64,000 bases of DNA from an uncultured Patescibacteria group bacterium (lineage in GTDB: Bacteria; Patescibacteriota; JACMRA01), in assembly GCA_938041505.1 (NCBI GenBank), contig CALITC010000004.1:1-64000 (forward strand). Reading direction: 5' to 3'. Numbering within the stretch: position 1 is the first letter of the stretch; each line of letters begins with the position of its first letter. Below the pieces are notes generated by a model that saw nothing but the letters and a program-made list of their open reading frames with translations, was not told the DNA's origin and did no database searches. A program made the translations under genes and the position numbers. This document shows, in pieces, positions 50,878-59,098 of this stretch.

Positions 50878-51384
50878 TTAGTACTGATTCTGGGATTGGT
50901 TTTGTCCTTGGAACTGCTTTCCATCACCAAAGTTAGCCTGGCTTTGTCCTGCTCCTTGGAATTGAGAATTATTGAATCCTCCTTGGTTTTGGTTTTGTCC
51001 TTGAACTTGCTCCTGACTTCCATGCCAACTTGCTTGGATTTGAGTCTGGCCTGCGTGCTGTCCTTGACTATTACCAGCTCCATATTGATTCTGATTCTGC
51101 TCTTGAGTCTCAAACTGGTCTCCATTACCAACATTAAATTGGCTTTGTCCTGCACCTTGTGTCTGAGAATTCCAGTAACCAGTTTGGTTTTGGTTTTGAG
51201 AATTACCTTGACCTTGGAATCCATTTCCTAGCTGGAACTGTTCTTGTCCTGCTCCTTGAAATTGAGAATTATTAGATCCTGGATAGTGCCATGCATTCGT
51301 TGATAGAGATGCAAAAGCTAAGAAACCAAGAGCTGCTAATCCAGCAACTGCAAAGCTTGTAGAAACGAGTGTTTTGTTATTCAT
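50878..51384 (-). CDS. Secreted glutamine-rich four-repeat protein
   Basis: 168 aa. Signal peptide (FAVAGLAALGFLAFASLSTNA), then four imperfect repeats of about 33-35 residues, consensus G(Y/F).NSQ.QGAGQ.Q...G.G.QFQ.Q.QNQNQ. Gln, Asn and Gly make up most of it; charged residues are few. The composition and spacing resemble amyloid-forming curlin-like repeats (S-x5-Q-x-G..N..Q) but are not a clear match. It could be a secreted fibre or matrix protein. The leader is about 80 nt long with a CCATTCT..AGAATGG hairpin (51423-51455). Divergent from a second Gln-rich protein at 51577. Confidence 0.8.
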   Translation of the reverse strand: MNNKTLVSTSFAVAGLAALGFLAFASLSTNAWHYPGSNNSQFQGAGQEQFQLGNGFQGQGNSQNQNQTGYWNSQTQGAGQSQFNVGNGDQFETQEQNQNQYGAGNSQGQHAGQTQIQASWHGSQEQVQGQNQNQGGFNNSQFQGAGQSQANFGDGKQFQGQNQSQNQY

Positions 51385-51576
51385 ATGATATAGGCTTTAG
51401 TAAACGTATTGTTAATAATATTCCATTCTTTCATCTTTAGTAAAATCCAGAATGGAGTACTCGTAAACAAAAAATTATTTGGGTTTGTTGTCAAGAATTT
51501 TATCTAGAACCCCTTGACAGGTTACAAGAAAAAATCTTATGCTAAAAATTTATACTATTAACTAAAGCCTAATTGT

Positions 51577-52074
51577 ATGACTAAATCTTCACATTTTATA
51601 TTTAATACTACGTTGTTTTTTGTAAGTACACTATCTTTAGTGTTTTTGTCAGCCCTATCAATAAGTGGGCAAGCCTACGACCAAAATCAAAATATCTACC
51701 AAGATCAATTTCAGACTGGTGACTGCAATCAAAAACAAATTCAGAAACAATTTCAACGCCAAAACGGTAACAGATATTATAACGTCGATCTTAATATCAA
51801 TATAGAGTACCAACACCAATTTGGCTCAGATGAATGCTACCAAGCTCAATATCAGATCGGTGATCAAGCCTCAGAAGATCAGTACCAAATCCAAGACCAA
51901 GGTAACGAACAGCAAGGATCAGGGTATCAATCTTCGTGGCAATACCAACTCCAAGCTCAAACACCATGGAACAATATTCAAAGGCAACACCAAGACCAGA
52001 ATCAAAAAGGATATTGGAATTCAATATTCCAAAACCAGTTCCAGAATCAACTCCAAAATCAAAACGTAACCTAA
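51577..52074 (+). CDS. Secreted glutamine-rich protein, companion of the 50878 product
   Basis: 165 aa. Signal peptide (LFFVSTLSLVFLSALSISGQA) then a Gln/Asn/Tyr-rich mature part with two Cys (GDCNQKQ, DECYQAQ). Segments such as QDQFQTGDCNQKQIQKQFQ and QFQNQLQNQNV are low complexity, but the ordered 34-residue repeat of the neighbour is missing. Final residues ...QNQNVT. Divergent from the 50878 gene with ~190 nt between them; promoter TTGACA-17-TTATGC. The shared secretion signal, composition and divergent layout suggest joint function, for example a major and a minor fibre subunit, which is inference. Confidence 0.75.
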   Translation: MTKSSHFIFNTTLFFVSTLSLVFLSALSISGQAYDQNQNIYQDQFQTGDCNQKQIQKQFQRQNGNRYYNVDLNINIEYQHQFGSDECYQAQYQIGDQASEDQYQIQDQGNEQQGSGYQSSWQYQLQAQTPWNNIQRQHQDQNQKGYWNSIFQNQFQNQLQNQNVT

Positions 52075-52091
52075 TTTATTTGGGTATACTT

Positions 52092-53153
52092 TTATGCTAT
52101 AATTCCTCCACCAACTAATTGATCATCTTGGTAAAAAACAATACTCTGACCTTTAGCAATAGCCCTTATTGGTTCAAAAAATTCGACTCGTAAAGTATTT
52201 TTATCAATGTTTACTTTGCATTTATGAGATTTTTGGCGATATCTAGTTTGAGCAGAAATATTCTCGTTAGTATCTAACCAATAATCCGTAACCTGCAAAA
52301 AATTATTGAATATTTGATCTTCTTGAGCACCATGCACAACATTGACCACGTTCGAAACAACATCTATTGAATGTACAAACCAAGGACCACCCGACAAGCC
52401 AAGATTATGACGCTGACCGATAGTATACTGGAACGCCCCCTTATGCTCACCAAGAATATCTCCATTACTATGGTTGACGATGTCCCCAGGTTTTTCGCCG
52501 ATAGTCTGCAGAAGCAACTGCCGCACTGGAGTCTCGCCGACAAAGCACAATCCTTGAGAATCTTTTTTGTCAGCAGTTATCAGATCTAACTCTTCAGCTT
52601 TGGCACGGACCTCAGCCTTACTCGCAAACTCTCCAATTGGCATCAACACGTTACTAAGATATTCACGAGGAATTCTCCACACAAAATAAGACTGATCTTT
52701 GTTACTATCCAAGCCGCGGAATAATCGATGTCCATATTCAGTGTTTTGCACCCGAGCATAGTGGCCAGTAGCCACATAATCTGCTCCAAGCTTAAGCGCC
52801 CGCTTATAGAATACTCCAAACTTAATCACCGAATTACACATCACATCCGGGTTAGGCGTGCGCCCAGCCTTATACTCGGCAATCATATAGTCGACAACAC
52901 CTTGCTTATACTCTTCTTCAAAATTCCACACATAAAACGGAATCCCAAGCTTATCAGCAACCAGCCGAGCATCACGAGAATCCTCCTCCCAAAAACAGCC
53001 ATACAAATCTTTGTCCACACCCATTCCTTCGAGTTGCTCGATAGACCAACATTTCATAAACACACCCACGACATTATACTCCTGCTCCTTAAGCACAGCA
53101 GCAGCCACCGAAGAATCCACTCCTCCACTCAACATAACAAATACGGTTTTCAT
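52092..53153 (-). CDS. mnmA: tRNA-specific 2-thiouridylase MnmA
   Basis: Thiolates U34 of Glu, Gln and Lys tRNAs. PP-loop VMLSGGVDSSVAAAVL at the N terminus, catalytic Cys in NPDVMCNSVIKFG and second Cys in DSQGLCFVGE, plus GHYARV and YTIGQRHNLGLSGGPWFV. The track starts 17 codons earlier at a TTG-like start; ATG 53153 gives MKTVFVMLSGG, right at the PP-loop strand, and lies 7 nt after the -10 box. About 353 aa, normal. The sulfur donor pathway (IscS/TusA) is not in the window. Confidence 0.96.
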   Translation of the reverse strand: MKTVFVMLSGGVDSSVAAAVLKEQEYNVVGVFMKCWSIEQLEGMGVDKDLYGCFWEEDSRDARLVADKLGIPFYVWNFEEEYKQGVVDYMIAEYKAGRTPNPDVMCNSVIKFGVFYKRALKLGADYVATGHYARVQNTEYGHRLFRGLDSNKDQSYFVWRIPREYLSNVLMPIGEFASKAEVRAKAEELDLITADKKDSQGLCFVGETPVRQLLLQTIGEKPGDIVNHSNGDILGEHKGAFQYTIGQRHNLGLSGGPWFVHSIDVVSNVVNVVHGAQEDQIFNNFLQVTDYWLDTNENISAQTRYRQKSHKCKVNIDKNTLRVEFFEPIRAIAKGQSIVFYQDDQLVGGGIIA

Positions 53154-53160
53154 TAAGTAG

Positions 53161-53189
53161 TTATTACCATAGATCAAGGCTTTCGTAAA
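53161..53189 (-). promoter_or_regulatory. Promoter of mnmA
   Basis: Minus strand TTTACG (53189-53184), 17 nt, TAATAA (53166-53161), 7 nt to the ATG. Confidence 0.5.
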
Positions 53190-53265
53190 GGCCAATATTG
53201 ACATTTTATAGTCTTTGCTACAGTATATGATAGTCTAAACAGGTTATATAAATAAGGAGAGAATT

Positions 53266-54747
53266 GTGGACAATACATTCAGGGTTGGAATCTCAACATA
53301 TCCATGGGGATTTGAAGGAAAGATTTCGAGGTTGAATCACTTTTTACTCAAAGCAAATCTAGAAGATTCGCTGATTCATATTTTGCCATCTTATGAAGGC
53401 GAGCGAGACGGCGGATTTTCACCCATTAACCATAGCAATATAAATCCAAAATATGGCCAGTGGTCTGACATAAATACAATTAGTCTTACCAATCCAGTAC
53501 TGCTAGACATTATCATTTGCCACATAGACAAAGCGTCTGTAGAATGGCAAGATTTTCTTAAACATGGAAGCAAGTCTATCTACGCTGACATGTTCCTGAC
53601 CACAGATAAAATTTATCCTGGCGGGGTAGTGCCTGAACAAGAGCGACGTAGATTTTATTTCTTTGGTAACCCAGTGATAGGGCTAGTTGAAGAAATTGTT
53701 GGCGATGGTGAAACAATAGTCAGAGTACAGACCTTCTTGCGATTTCAACGAGACTTTAATTCTAATTCGCCATTAGTACTCAAATATATTGAGGATCTGT
53801 TAATACTCTGGGCAAGTAAAGGTGTTAAGTATTGTCGTTTTGATGCTATCAACACTGCAGTCAAAGAACAAGGAAACTATCCAGACTTCTACATGACACC
53901 TGGCACATACAAATACATAGAAGTACTGTGTAAGCTGGCGGCCAGACATGGTATAACACCTTTATTAGAGCTGCTAATTGCTGAGGGGGATTTTGAAAAG
54001 CTACCAGATAACTGCATGCTTTATGATTTCGAATATCAGAAGCACTTACCTTATATTCTATTTAGTCAAGACTTTAGTTATCTGCATCAATGGATTCAGT
54101 ATATTCACAAGAACAAAGGGAATCAAACCATCTTAAATGTACTATCCAATCATGATGGGTTCTGCTGGGGGTCTAAGTTTAGCTTGCTCACCACAGAAGC
54201 AAGACAAAATTTAATACGTAACGCTGAGGCAAGATTAACAACAGACGATCTCAAAGCAAGTGGATTCGAGGCAAACAATATTGCCAGCAATACCAACACG
54301 AGCATCTATAATCTATGTGAGAAGAATCTCCAACAATGGTTATTTGTCAACATTCTATTCTTGTTCCTTCCTGAAGGTATTCCATTATTCTACTACCACG
54401 ATCTCTTATGCGGTGAGAATGATTACAAAGCCTTCAAAGAAACAGGGGAAGGTCGCTATATTATGAGAACTAAGTTCAGTCAAGACTACATTAAGAACAT
54501 CTTAGAAGGTCAATCAGACAAATCAGAAGCCGTGCAAAAACTACTTGAACTAATCAGATTCAAGAATAACAATACAATCTTCGATGCACCATATACCATT
54601 GGATTCGAACAGGAACACGAATACGGTATAAGTTTTAGGTGGGAGCACGGAGAAGATTACTTTGAAATCCAACTTGACGCAAAGAACTATCAATGCGGCA
54701 TATTTTACCAAATAGACAACCAAAAAAGTGCAGAGCGAATAGCCTAG
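53266..54747 (+). CDS. GH13 sucrose phosphorylase-like enzyme
   Basis: 493 aa, cytoplasmic (no signal). Alpha-amylase family, GH13_18-like. LIHILPSYEGERDGGFSPINHSNI corresponds to the LPfyp..D.GFsp.dy entry motif; CRFDAINTAVKE has the R-x-D nucleophile (~192); LLELLIAE the acid/base Glu (~233); and VLSNHDG the HD transition-state motif (~292). Members of this subfamily phosphorolyse sucrose, glucosylglycerate or similar glucosides to glucose-1-phosphate; the substrate here is not certain. The start is GTG with a good AAGGAG site 7-8 nt upstream. Likely feeds the sugar pathway with the hexokinase-like and G6PD-like proteins. Confidence 0.85.
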   Translation: MDNTFRVGISTYPWGFEGKISRLNHFLLKANLEDSLIHILPSYEGERDGGFSPINHSNINPKYGQWSDINTISLTNPVLLDIIICHIDKASVEWQDFLKHGSKSIYADMFLTTDKIYPGGVVPEQERRRFYFFGNPVIGLVEEIVGDGETIVRVQTFLRFQRDFNSNSPLVLKYIEDLLILWASKGVKYCRFDAINTAVKEQGNYPDFYMTPGTYKYIEVLCKLAARHGITPLLELLIAEGDFEKLPDNCMLYDFEYQKHLPYILFSQDFSYLHQWIQYIHKNKGNQTILNVLSNHDGFCWGSKFSLLTTEARQNLIRNAEARLTTDDLKASGFEANNIASNTNTSIYNLCEKNLQQWLFVNILFLFLPEGIPLFYYHDLLCGENDYKAFKETGEGRYIMRTKFSQDYIKNILEGQSDKSEAVQKLLELIRFKNNNTIFDAPYTIGFEQEHEYGISFRWEHGEDYFEIQLDAKNYQCGIFYQIDNQKSAERIA

Positions 54748-54766
54748 TTCCAGCTAAATCAAATAA

Positions 54767-56050
54767 TTATTTCTTAAACACCTTTTTCTTCGGAAGAGGG
54801 TTTTTGTTAAACCTCATTTTTTTGTACCTCTCTTTATCTTCACCAGTCTTCTTAATACCTTGTGCGGAGATGTTAAGTAATATTCCAATCGATAGTAAAT
54901 TCAAAACAATCGCCGAACCACCTTCAGATACAAACGGGAGTGGCAGACCCTTGAGCGGCACGATACCAAGATTACCTCCAATATTAAGAAAAGCCTGCGT
55001 CACAATCCAGACACTAATACCCACAGCCAGTGCACGCCCACCAACATCGGGAGCTTCTTCTCCAATCTTAAGCCCTCGGAACATCAGCACCAGATACAAG
55101 CTAATGAAGATCACTGTCACGAAGAACCCCATCTCCTCAGCGATCACCCCAATAATCGAGTCGGTAGTACTCTCAAGGATAGTATTCTGCTGCTTCGCAT
55201 AGCTATTCCCATAACCAGTCCCCGTCAGGCCACCGTTACGAATTGCCCGCTCCACACCATCAATCTGATAAGAAGCATCAGTATTACGCTCAAAAACTGA
55301 AAGCACCCGTTGTCGCCGATACGAAGTCCCTAGTGCAAAGAAAAGCCCAAACCCAACCATAAGCAAGGTTACAGTGCTAATAATCTTCAAAGGCACTTTC
55401 CCTACAAACATTGCGGAGAAGAGAATTGTATAGATCAGCAAAACACTCCCAAGATCAGGCTGAACAATAATCAACCCTGCGCAAAGACCAAATACGTATA
55501 GCGGTCTTTTCATATCCATCCAAGTAATTGCAGGGTTCTTACGCTCGCTAAACTCTTGCAAAACTCCAGCAAAATATATAAGCAAAGCAATCTTAGCCAA
55601 CTCACTAGCTTGAATAACAATCAGCGGAGTTTGAATCCAGCGCACTGAACCATTGGCTATATATGGAGCGAAAATCGGATTATCAAACTGATTTACAAAA
55701 TTTACTAATTCTTGACCATTCAATCCTTGTAGTTGCGCAAGAGCACCAATCACACCTAAAAAAAGTAGAAGAAGAAGAGCAGCAACCAGAATAACTCTCT
55801 TAAATCTAAACAATCGGTGGTAATCAGTTCTCGCCAGAATATACATCAAAACTCCACCTACCCATACTCCAAAAATAAGCTGATACAAGAATTCTCGATG
55901 GAAACTTGCCAGTTGCTGAGGCGCCAAAGAACTGGCTAAAAATGCCAATCCAGAGATGGTTAGCAGTCCAACAACAAGTAACAACATCCAATCGTAATTG
56001 GACTTCTTAAACGTAAAGTCTTTCAAAATTGTTCTTCTTTTTTTTCTCAT
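54767..56050 (-). CDS. SEDS glycosyltransferase (FtsW/RodA/SpoVE family)
   Basis: Polymerises lipid II into glycan strands in division or elongation. About 10 TM helices; conserved GGLTGTGYGNSYAKQ, DSIIGVIAEEMGF and the late NLGIVPLKGLPLPFVSEGG, where most family members have SYGG (Tyr to Glu change). From ATG 56050 (MRKKRRTIL) it is 427 aa; the track start 54 nt upstream overlaps the promoter (TTGACA-17-TATTTT). The C terminus is basic. FtsW versus RodA cannot be settled without a tree or a neighbouring PBP. Confidence 0.92.
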   Translation of the reverse strand: MRKKRRTILKDFTFKKSNYDWMLLLVVGLLTISGLAFLASSLAPQQLASFHREFLYQLIFGVWVGGVLMYILARTDYHRLFRFKRVILVAALLLLLFLGVIGALAQLQGLNGQELVNFVNQFDNPIFAPYIANGSVRWIQTPLIVIQASELAKIALLIYFAGVLQEFSERKNPAITWMDMKRPLYVFGLCAGLIIVQPDLGSVLLIYTILFSAMFVGKVPLKIISTVTLLMVGFGLFFALGTSYRRQRVLSVFERNTDASYQIDGVERAIRNGGLTGTGYGNSYAKQQNTILESTTDSIIGVIAEEMGFFVTVIFISLYLVLMFRGLKIGEEAPDVGGRALAVGISVWIVTQAFLNIGGNLGIVPLKGLPLPFVSEGGSAIVLNLLSIGILLNISAQGIKKTGEDKERYKKMRFNKNPLPKKKVFKK

Positions 56051-56184
56051 ACGATTGATTCTATTACCCCCAAAAATAAACAACAAAAACACCCCTGTCA
56101 ACAAAACTCATCTTAAGCAAAATCATTTTGCAACAATACTAACTAAAGCTCATCCATGAGTTCTACGCAAAATGAGTAATTAAA

Positions 56185-56235
56185 AAGTAAAAACTCACAT
56201 AATGTTGCTTAACAATAAACAAGATTACGTGAGTT
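56185..56235 (-). terminator. Terminator after tRNA-Val
   Basis: Minus strand ACTCACGTAAT, ~20-nt loop, ATTATGTGAGT, then TTTTACTTTTT. Confidence 0.75.
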
Positions 56236-56244
56236 CTTAATCGC

Positions 56245-56319
56245 TGGTGGGTGATGAGGGATTTGAACCCCCGACCTTCTCCGTGTAAAGGAGCTGCGCT
56301 ACCACTGCGCCAATCACCC
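56245..56319 (-). tRNA. tRNA-Val(TAC)
   Basis: On the minus strand, acceptor GGGTGAT pairs with ATCACCC; anticodon stem CTCC/GGAG with loop TTTACAC gives TAC; T arm CGGGGGTTCAAATCCCTC; discriminator A; CCA encoded. Confidence 0.95.
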
Positions 56320-56424
56320 GTTAATAATGTGTGTACCAAAGCAATAAACACTAAATTGAAAATAATGTCAAGAGATCTTAGATAAACCAAAATGTTGAAA
56401 ATTGGAATTTAAAGGAAGAAATAT

Positions 56425-56440
56425 ATACCCCCTAGGGTAT
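56425..56440. promoter_or_regulatory. Candidate CsoR/CstR-type operator at trxA
   Basis: ATACCCCCTAGGGTAT, a near-perfect inverted repeat that ends 7 nt before the -35 box of thioredoxin. Same form and position as the site at 5596-5612. Confidence 0.55.
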
Positions 56441-56447
56441 TTTTCTA

Positions 56448-56476
56448 TTGACCAATTCATCCACAAAAACTATACT
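56448..56476 (+). promoter_or_regulatory. Promoter of the thioredoxin gene
   Basis: TTGACC (56448-56453), 17 nt, TATACT (56471-56476), 23 nt before ATG. Confidence 0.7.
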
Positions 56477-56499
56477 TACACCATAACTAAAAATTACAT

Positions 56500-56865
56500 A
56501 TGTCTCAATCAGAAAACATAACAGCAATCAATAAGGAATCATTCGAAGAAATCAAAAACAAAGAGGGTATCTACCTAATTGACTTCTGGGCAGAATGGTG
56601 CGGACCTTGCAAAACAATGAACCCAATTCTTGAAAACTTATCAGAGCAAATGCCTGAGATCAAATTCTTAAGTGTTAACGTCGATGAAAATCAAGAGATG
56701 AGCCAAGCATTTGGCATTAGCTCAATCCCAACCTTCTACATTATTAAAATGAAAGGTGATGGTAGCTTTGATATTAACGAAGACACTATTACAGTAATGC
56801 GAGGCTCGGCACCTGCTCTTGACTTCAAGATGGCTTTGGAGAAAGCTGTAGAAGAAAGTAAGTAA
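56500..56865 (+). CDS. trxA: Thioredoxin
   Basis: 121 aa. LIDFWAEWCGPCKTMNPIL contains the active-site WCGPCK; SIPTFYII carries the cis-Pro; LSVNVDEN is the second core strand. No signal peptide, so it is cytoplasmic. The insert between the last strands (KMKGDGSFDINEDTITVMRG) is longer than in E. coli thioredoxin. It is preceded by a CsoR/CstR-like operator, so it probably answers to copper, persulfide or thiol stress together with the 5652 oxidoreductase. The latter might even be the reductase for it, which is speculation. A small two-TM protein follows after 14 nt. Confidence 0.95.
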   Translation: MSQSENITAINKESFEEIKNKEGIYLIDFWAEWCGPCKTMNPILENLSEQMPEIKFLSVNVDENQEMSQAFGISSIPTFYIIKMKGDGSFDINEDTITVMRGSAPALDFKMALEKAVEESK

Positions 56866-56879
56866 CCAAGCACTGTCAA

Positions 56880-57149
56880 ATGTTCGCCATCATCAACCTC
56901 CTATTCATATTCGTTTCCGCGTTTATATTTATTTTTTTGTGTATTGTTCTCGCGAATTTGTTTCTCAAAAGCTACCAACCACAAAAAACCCTACTCTTCA
57001 TAGGAGGTATTTTGATAATATTTTTCATAAATTTTTTCTTTGCCTACGGCGCTATGCGAACCACGATCAACAAAATTCGTAACACCATGGACAACCCTCC
57101 TACAAGCATGCCCACTCCTAGCGAAAGCGACCTACCAAATACTTTTTAG
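56880..57149 (+). CDS. Small two-TM membrane protein, unknown
   Basis: 89 aa, starting 14 nt after trxA, likely the same transcript. Two hydrophobic helices (FAIINLLFIFVSAFIFIFLCIVLANLF and TLLFIGGILIIFFINFFFAYGAM) and a short Pro/Thr/Ser-rich tail. One Cys in the first helix. No family recognised. If it belongs to the trx regulon it might be a membrane component of thiol or metal stress response; only position supports this. Confidence 0.6.
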   Translation: MFAIINLLFIFVSAFIFIFLCIVLANLFLKSYQPQKTLLFIGGILIIFFINFFFAYGAMRTTINKIRNTMDNPPTSMPTPSESDLPNTF

Positions 57150-57215
57150 ATAAAAAAATACCCCTCTAACAATAAGAAAGAAAGGTAGGTCAAGGCATTG
57201 CAACATAATAGGCAT

Positions 57216-58622
57216 TTATACAAAATCAGTATCGTTCTGTGTTGCGAAACCAGAAGTAATTGAAGCGATTCTACCGTTACTTCCAAAGTTCCAAGCAGAA
57301 AATCTACCAGTTGGTTCATACTCTAGAATAGCGTTCTCAATTGAACTACCTGTAGTAGCCGAGAAACCCTTAATATTCCAATTCGCATCATAATCTCGCA
57401 GCACGTTTGTAGATACAAGCTGCCCATTCGAGTTATAATGATGGGCCGAAGCACGCTCCCAAGATCCGAAGTCATGAGTAAATATCAGCTCATCGCCAAT
57501 ATCACCATCAATGTTAGCTCCTCCGGTTAGTTCGGCGTTACCTGGAAGATCATCTACAAGAGTAGCGAATCCGCTCCGACGACCATCTTCAACAAAATTC
57601 ACAACAATTCTATTGCTTTCGATATCTTCAAAGATCAAGTCATCATCATTATCACCATCTAGGTCAGCGACGAGTTTAGGAATATATCGTGCACTAATCG
57701 ATGCAAAAGTTTCAACTTTGGCGATATTTCCGTTCCCATCAAGAATTATAGTCTGGATCAATCCTGAATCATCTTGAATAACGAGATCAGTGATTCCGTC
57801 GCCATTAAGATCGCCGTCAAACTCATGCACAAGATCTTGGTCAGAATCCAATTGCATCACGTCCTTGTATGAACTGAGGCGACCATTTTGGTTATTATGC
57901 AATACAACACGACCATTACTGGCATGCTCCATCACAAACCCTGTGGCGTCATTAGTACCAAAAATACCTTTAACCGACTTTTGGTAATCAAAGCCAGTTT
58001 GTTCAGTAGAGAAGTTGTGAAAGGTCTTTTGACCGGTCACAGAACCATTATCAAAAGTAAGGTAATAATTCTGGTTTCCTCTGGTCAAGAATACATCGCC
58101 AATTCCATCACCATTAAAATCATTAACAGCAGTAGGTTTGTTTTGTGAAACATACCTATCAAAGGTAAAATTCAAAGAAGTATTATTGATTCTTACGAAG
58201 TCTATTGGTATAGCGCTTCGAAGATTCAATGATCTGGATTGATAATTAAACCCTGTAAACCTTTCAACAGTCAACAAAGAGATTGTAGATTGATTCGGGA
58301 TTGAGCCAGCAGAAGCAAATTGTTGTCCTACTCTAATTAGTTCGCCAATTTTGAGCGATTTTCCATTAGCTCTTTTGATTGAGCCACCTTCTAGACCAGA
58401 ATACCTGGTAAAGACTTCGCTTCCGTTTACTACACTCATTACAACAACATAATTGCCTTGAGTGAGAGAATTACCGATATCAACTATCTCTCCGCCCAGC
58501 ATAGCGACAACGTCAGAGCTACCTGACACAAAAGTGTAAGCTTTTCTGCCGATATTCCAGTTATCATCTTTTTTTATAAAATACTGGGTCTCACTCTCGT
58601 AAGGGGATCGTGATCTTGTCAT
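57216..58622 (-). CDS. FG-GAP/VCBS repeat protein with degenerate M23-like domain
   Basis: About 468 aa from ATG 58622 (GAGGAA site 9 nt upstream; the track's TTG is five codons earlier). Residues ~35-115 look like a LytM/M23 fold (VVAMLGGEIVDIG...YVVVMSVVNGSEVFTRYSGLEGG) without the HxH zinc ligands. Then calcium-binding beta-propeller repeats: DFNGDGIGDVFLT, DLNGDGITDLVIQ, DLDGDNDDDLIFE and a weaker NIDGDIGDELIF, each followed by a blade. No signal peptide is visible at either start, odd for such a protein. Possibly a surface or secreted adhesion protein exported another way. Confidence 0.75.
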   Translation of the reverse strand: MTRSRSPYESETQYFIKKDDNWNIGRKAYTFVSGSSDVVAMLGGEIVDIGNSLTQGNYVVVMSVVNGSEVFTRYSGLEGGSIKRANGKSLKIGELIRVGQQFASAGSIPNQSTISLLTVERFTGFNYQSRSLNLRSAIPIDFVRINNTSLNFTFDRYVSQNKPTAVNDFNGDGIGDVFLTRGNQNYYLTFDNGSVTGQKTFHNFSTEQTGFDYQKSVKGIFGTNDATGFVMEHASNGRVVLHNNQNGRLSSYKDVMQLDSDQDLVHEFDGDLNGDGITDLVIQDDSGLIQTIILDGNGNIAKVETFASISARYIPKLVADLDGDNDDDLIFEDIESNRIVVNFVEDGRRSGFATLVDDLPGNAELTGGANIDGDIGDELIFTHDFGSWERASAHHYNSNGQLVSTNVLRDYDANWNIKGFSATTGSSIENAILEYEPTGRFSAWNFGSNGRIASITSGFATQNDTDFV

Positions 58623-58723
58623 AATTTTGTTCCTCAAATTTTTCTAATAAAATAAAATTTTGTGATAAATCACATTAGAAATTACCGCAAACTTAGCTTA
58701 TTTTTGTACTCTTGTCAATAGCA

Positions 58724-59074
58724 TTAGTAATAATAAGGCCATATGAATTCTCCAGGATCGCTATATTTAATCTCCTTGGAAAAAAGCCATTTATCATCCA
58801 CTCTAGAGAGAGTTAGTACTCGATTATTCATATGATCCTCGTACAAACAATATACTTTTGCTTCACCTTTTAGCCTATTATAACTAGTCAATTTAACCTC
58901 TGACAATGGTATGTCACTCTGCAAACATAGCTCTCTAGCCTCAGGCAACTTACCTAGAAAGAACTTCGTGTTAATCGGAGTACGGATATAAGGAAAAAAA
59001 GAAATGATGACTAACAAAATAGCGAGTAAAATAAATAGTAACCAAGCATTAGGATTCGTAGATCTCATCGACAT
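58724..59074 (-). CDS. Small single-TM protein, unknown
   Basis: 116 aa. One TM helix near the N terminus (AWLLFILLAILLVIISFFPYI), then a ~85-residue outside domain with two Cys (ELCLQSD and VYCLYEDH) and beta-like segments (VLTLSRVDDKWLFSKEI). This resembles small DUF4878/NTF2-like lumazine-type anchored domains but not clearly. It lies 24 nt after recJ on the same strand, so they may be cotranscribed. Confidence 0.6.
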   Translation of the reverse strand: MSMRSTNPNAWLLFILLAILLVIISFFPYIRTPINTKFFLGKLPEARELCLQSDIPLSEVKLTSYNRLKGEAKVYCLYEDHMNNRVLTLSRVDDKWLFSKEIKYSDPGEFIWPYYY

Positions 59075-59098
59075 AAAAAAGTATATAAGATGTATAAT

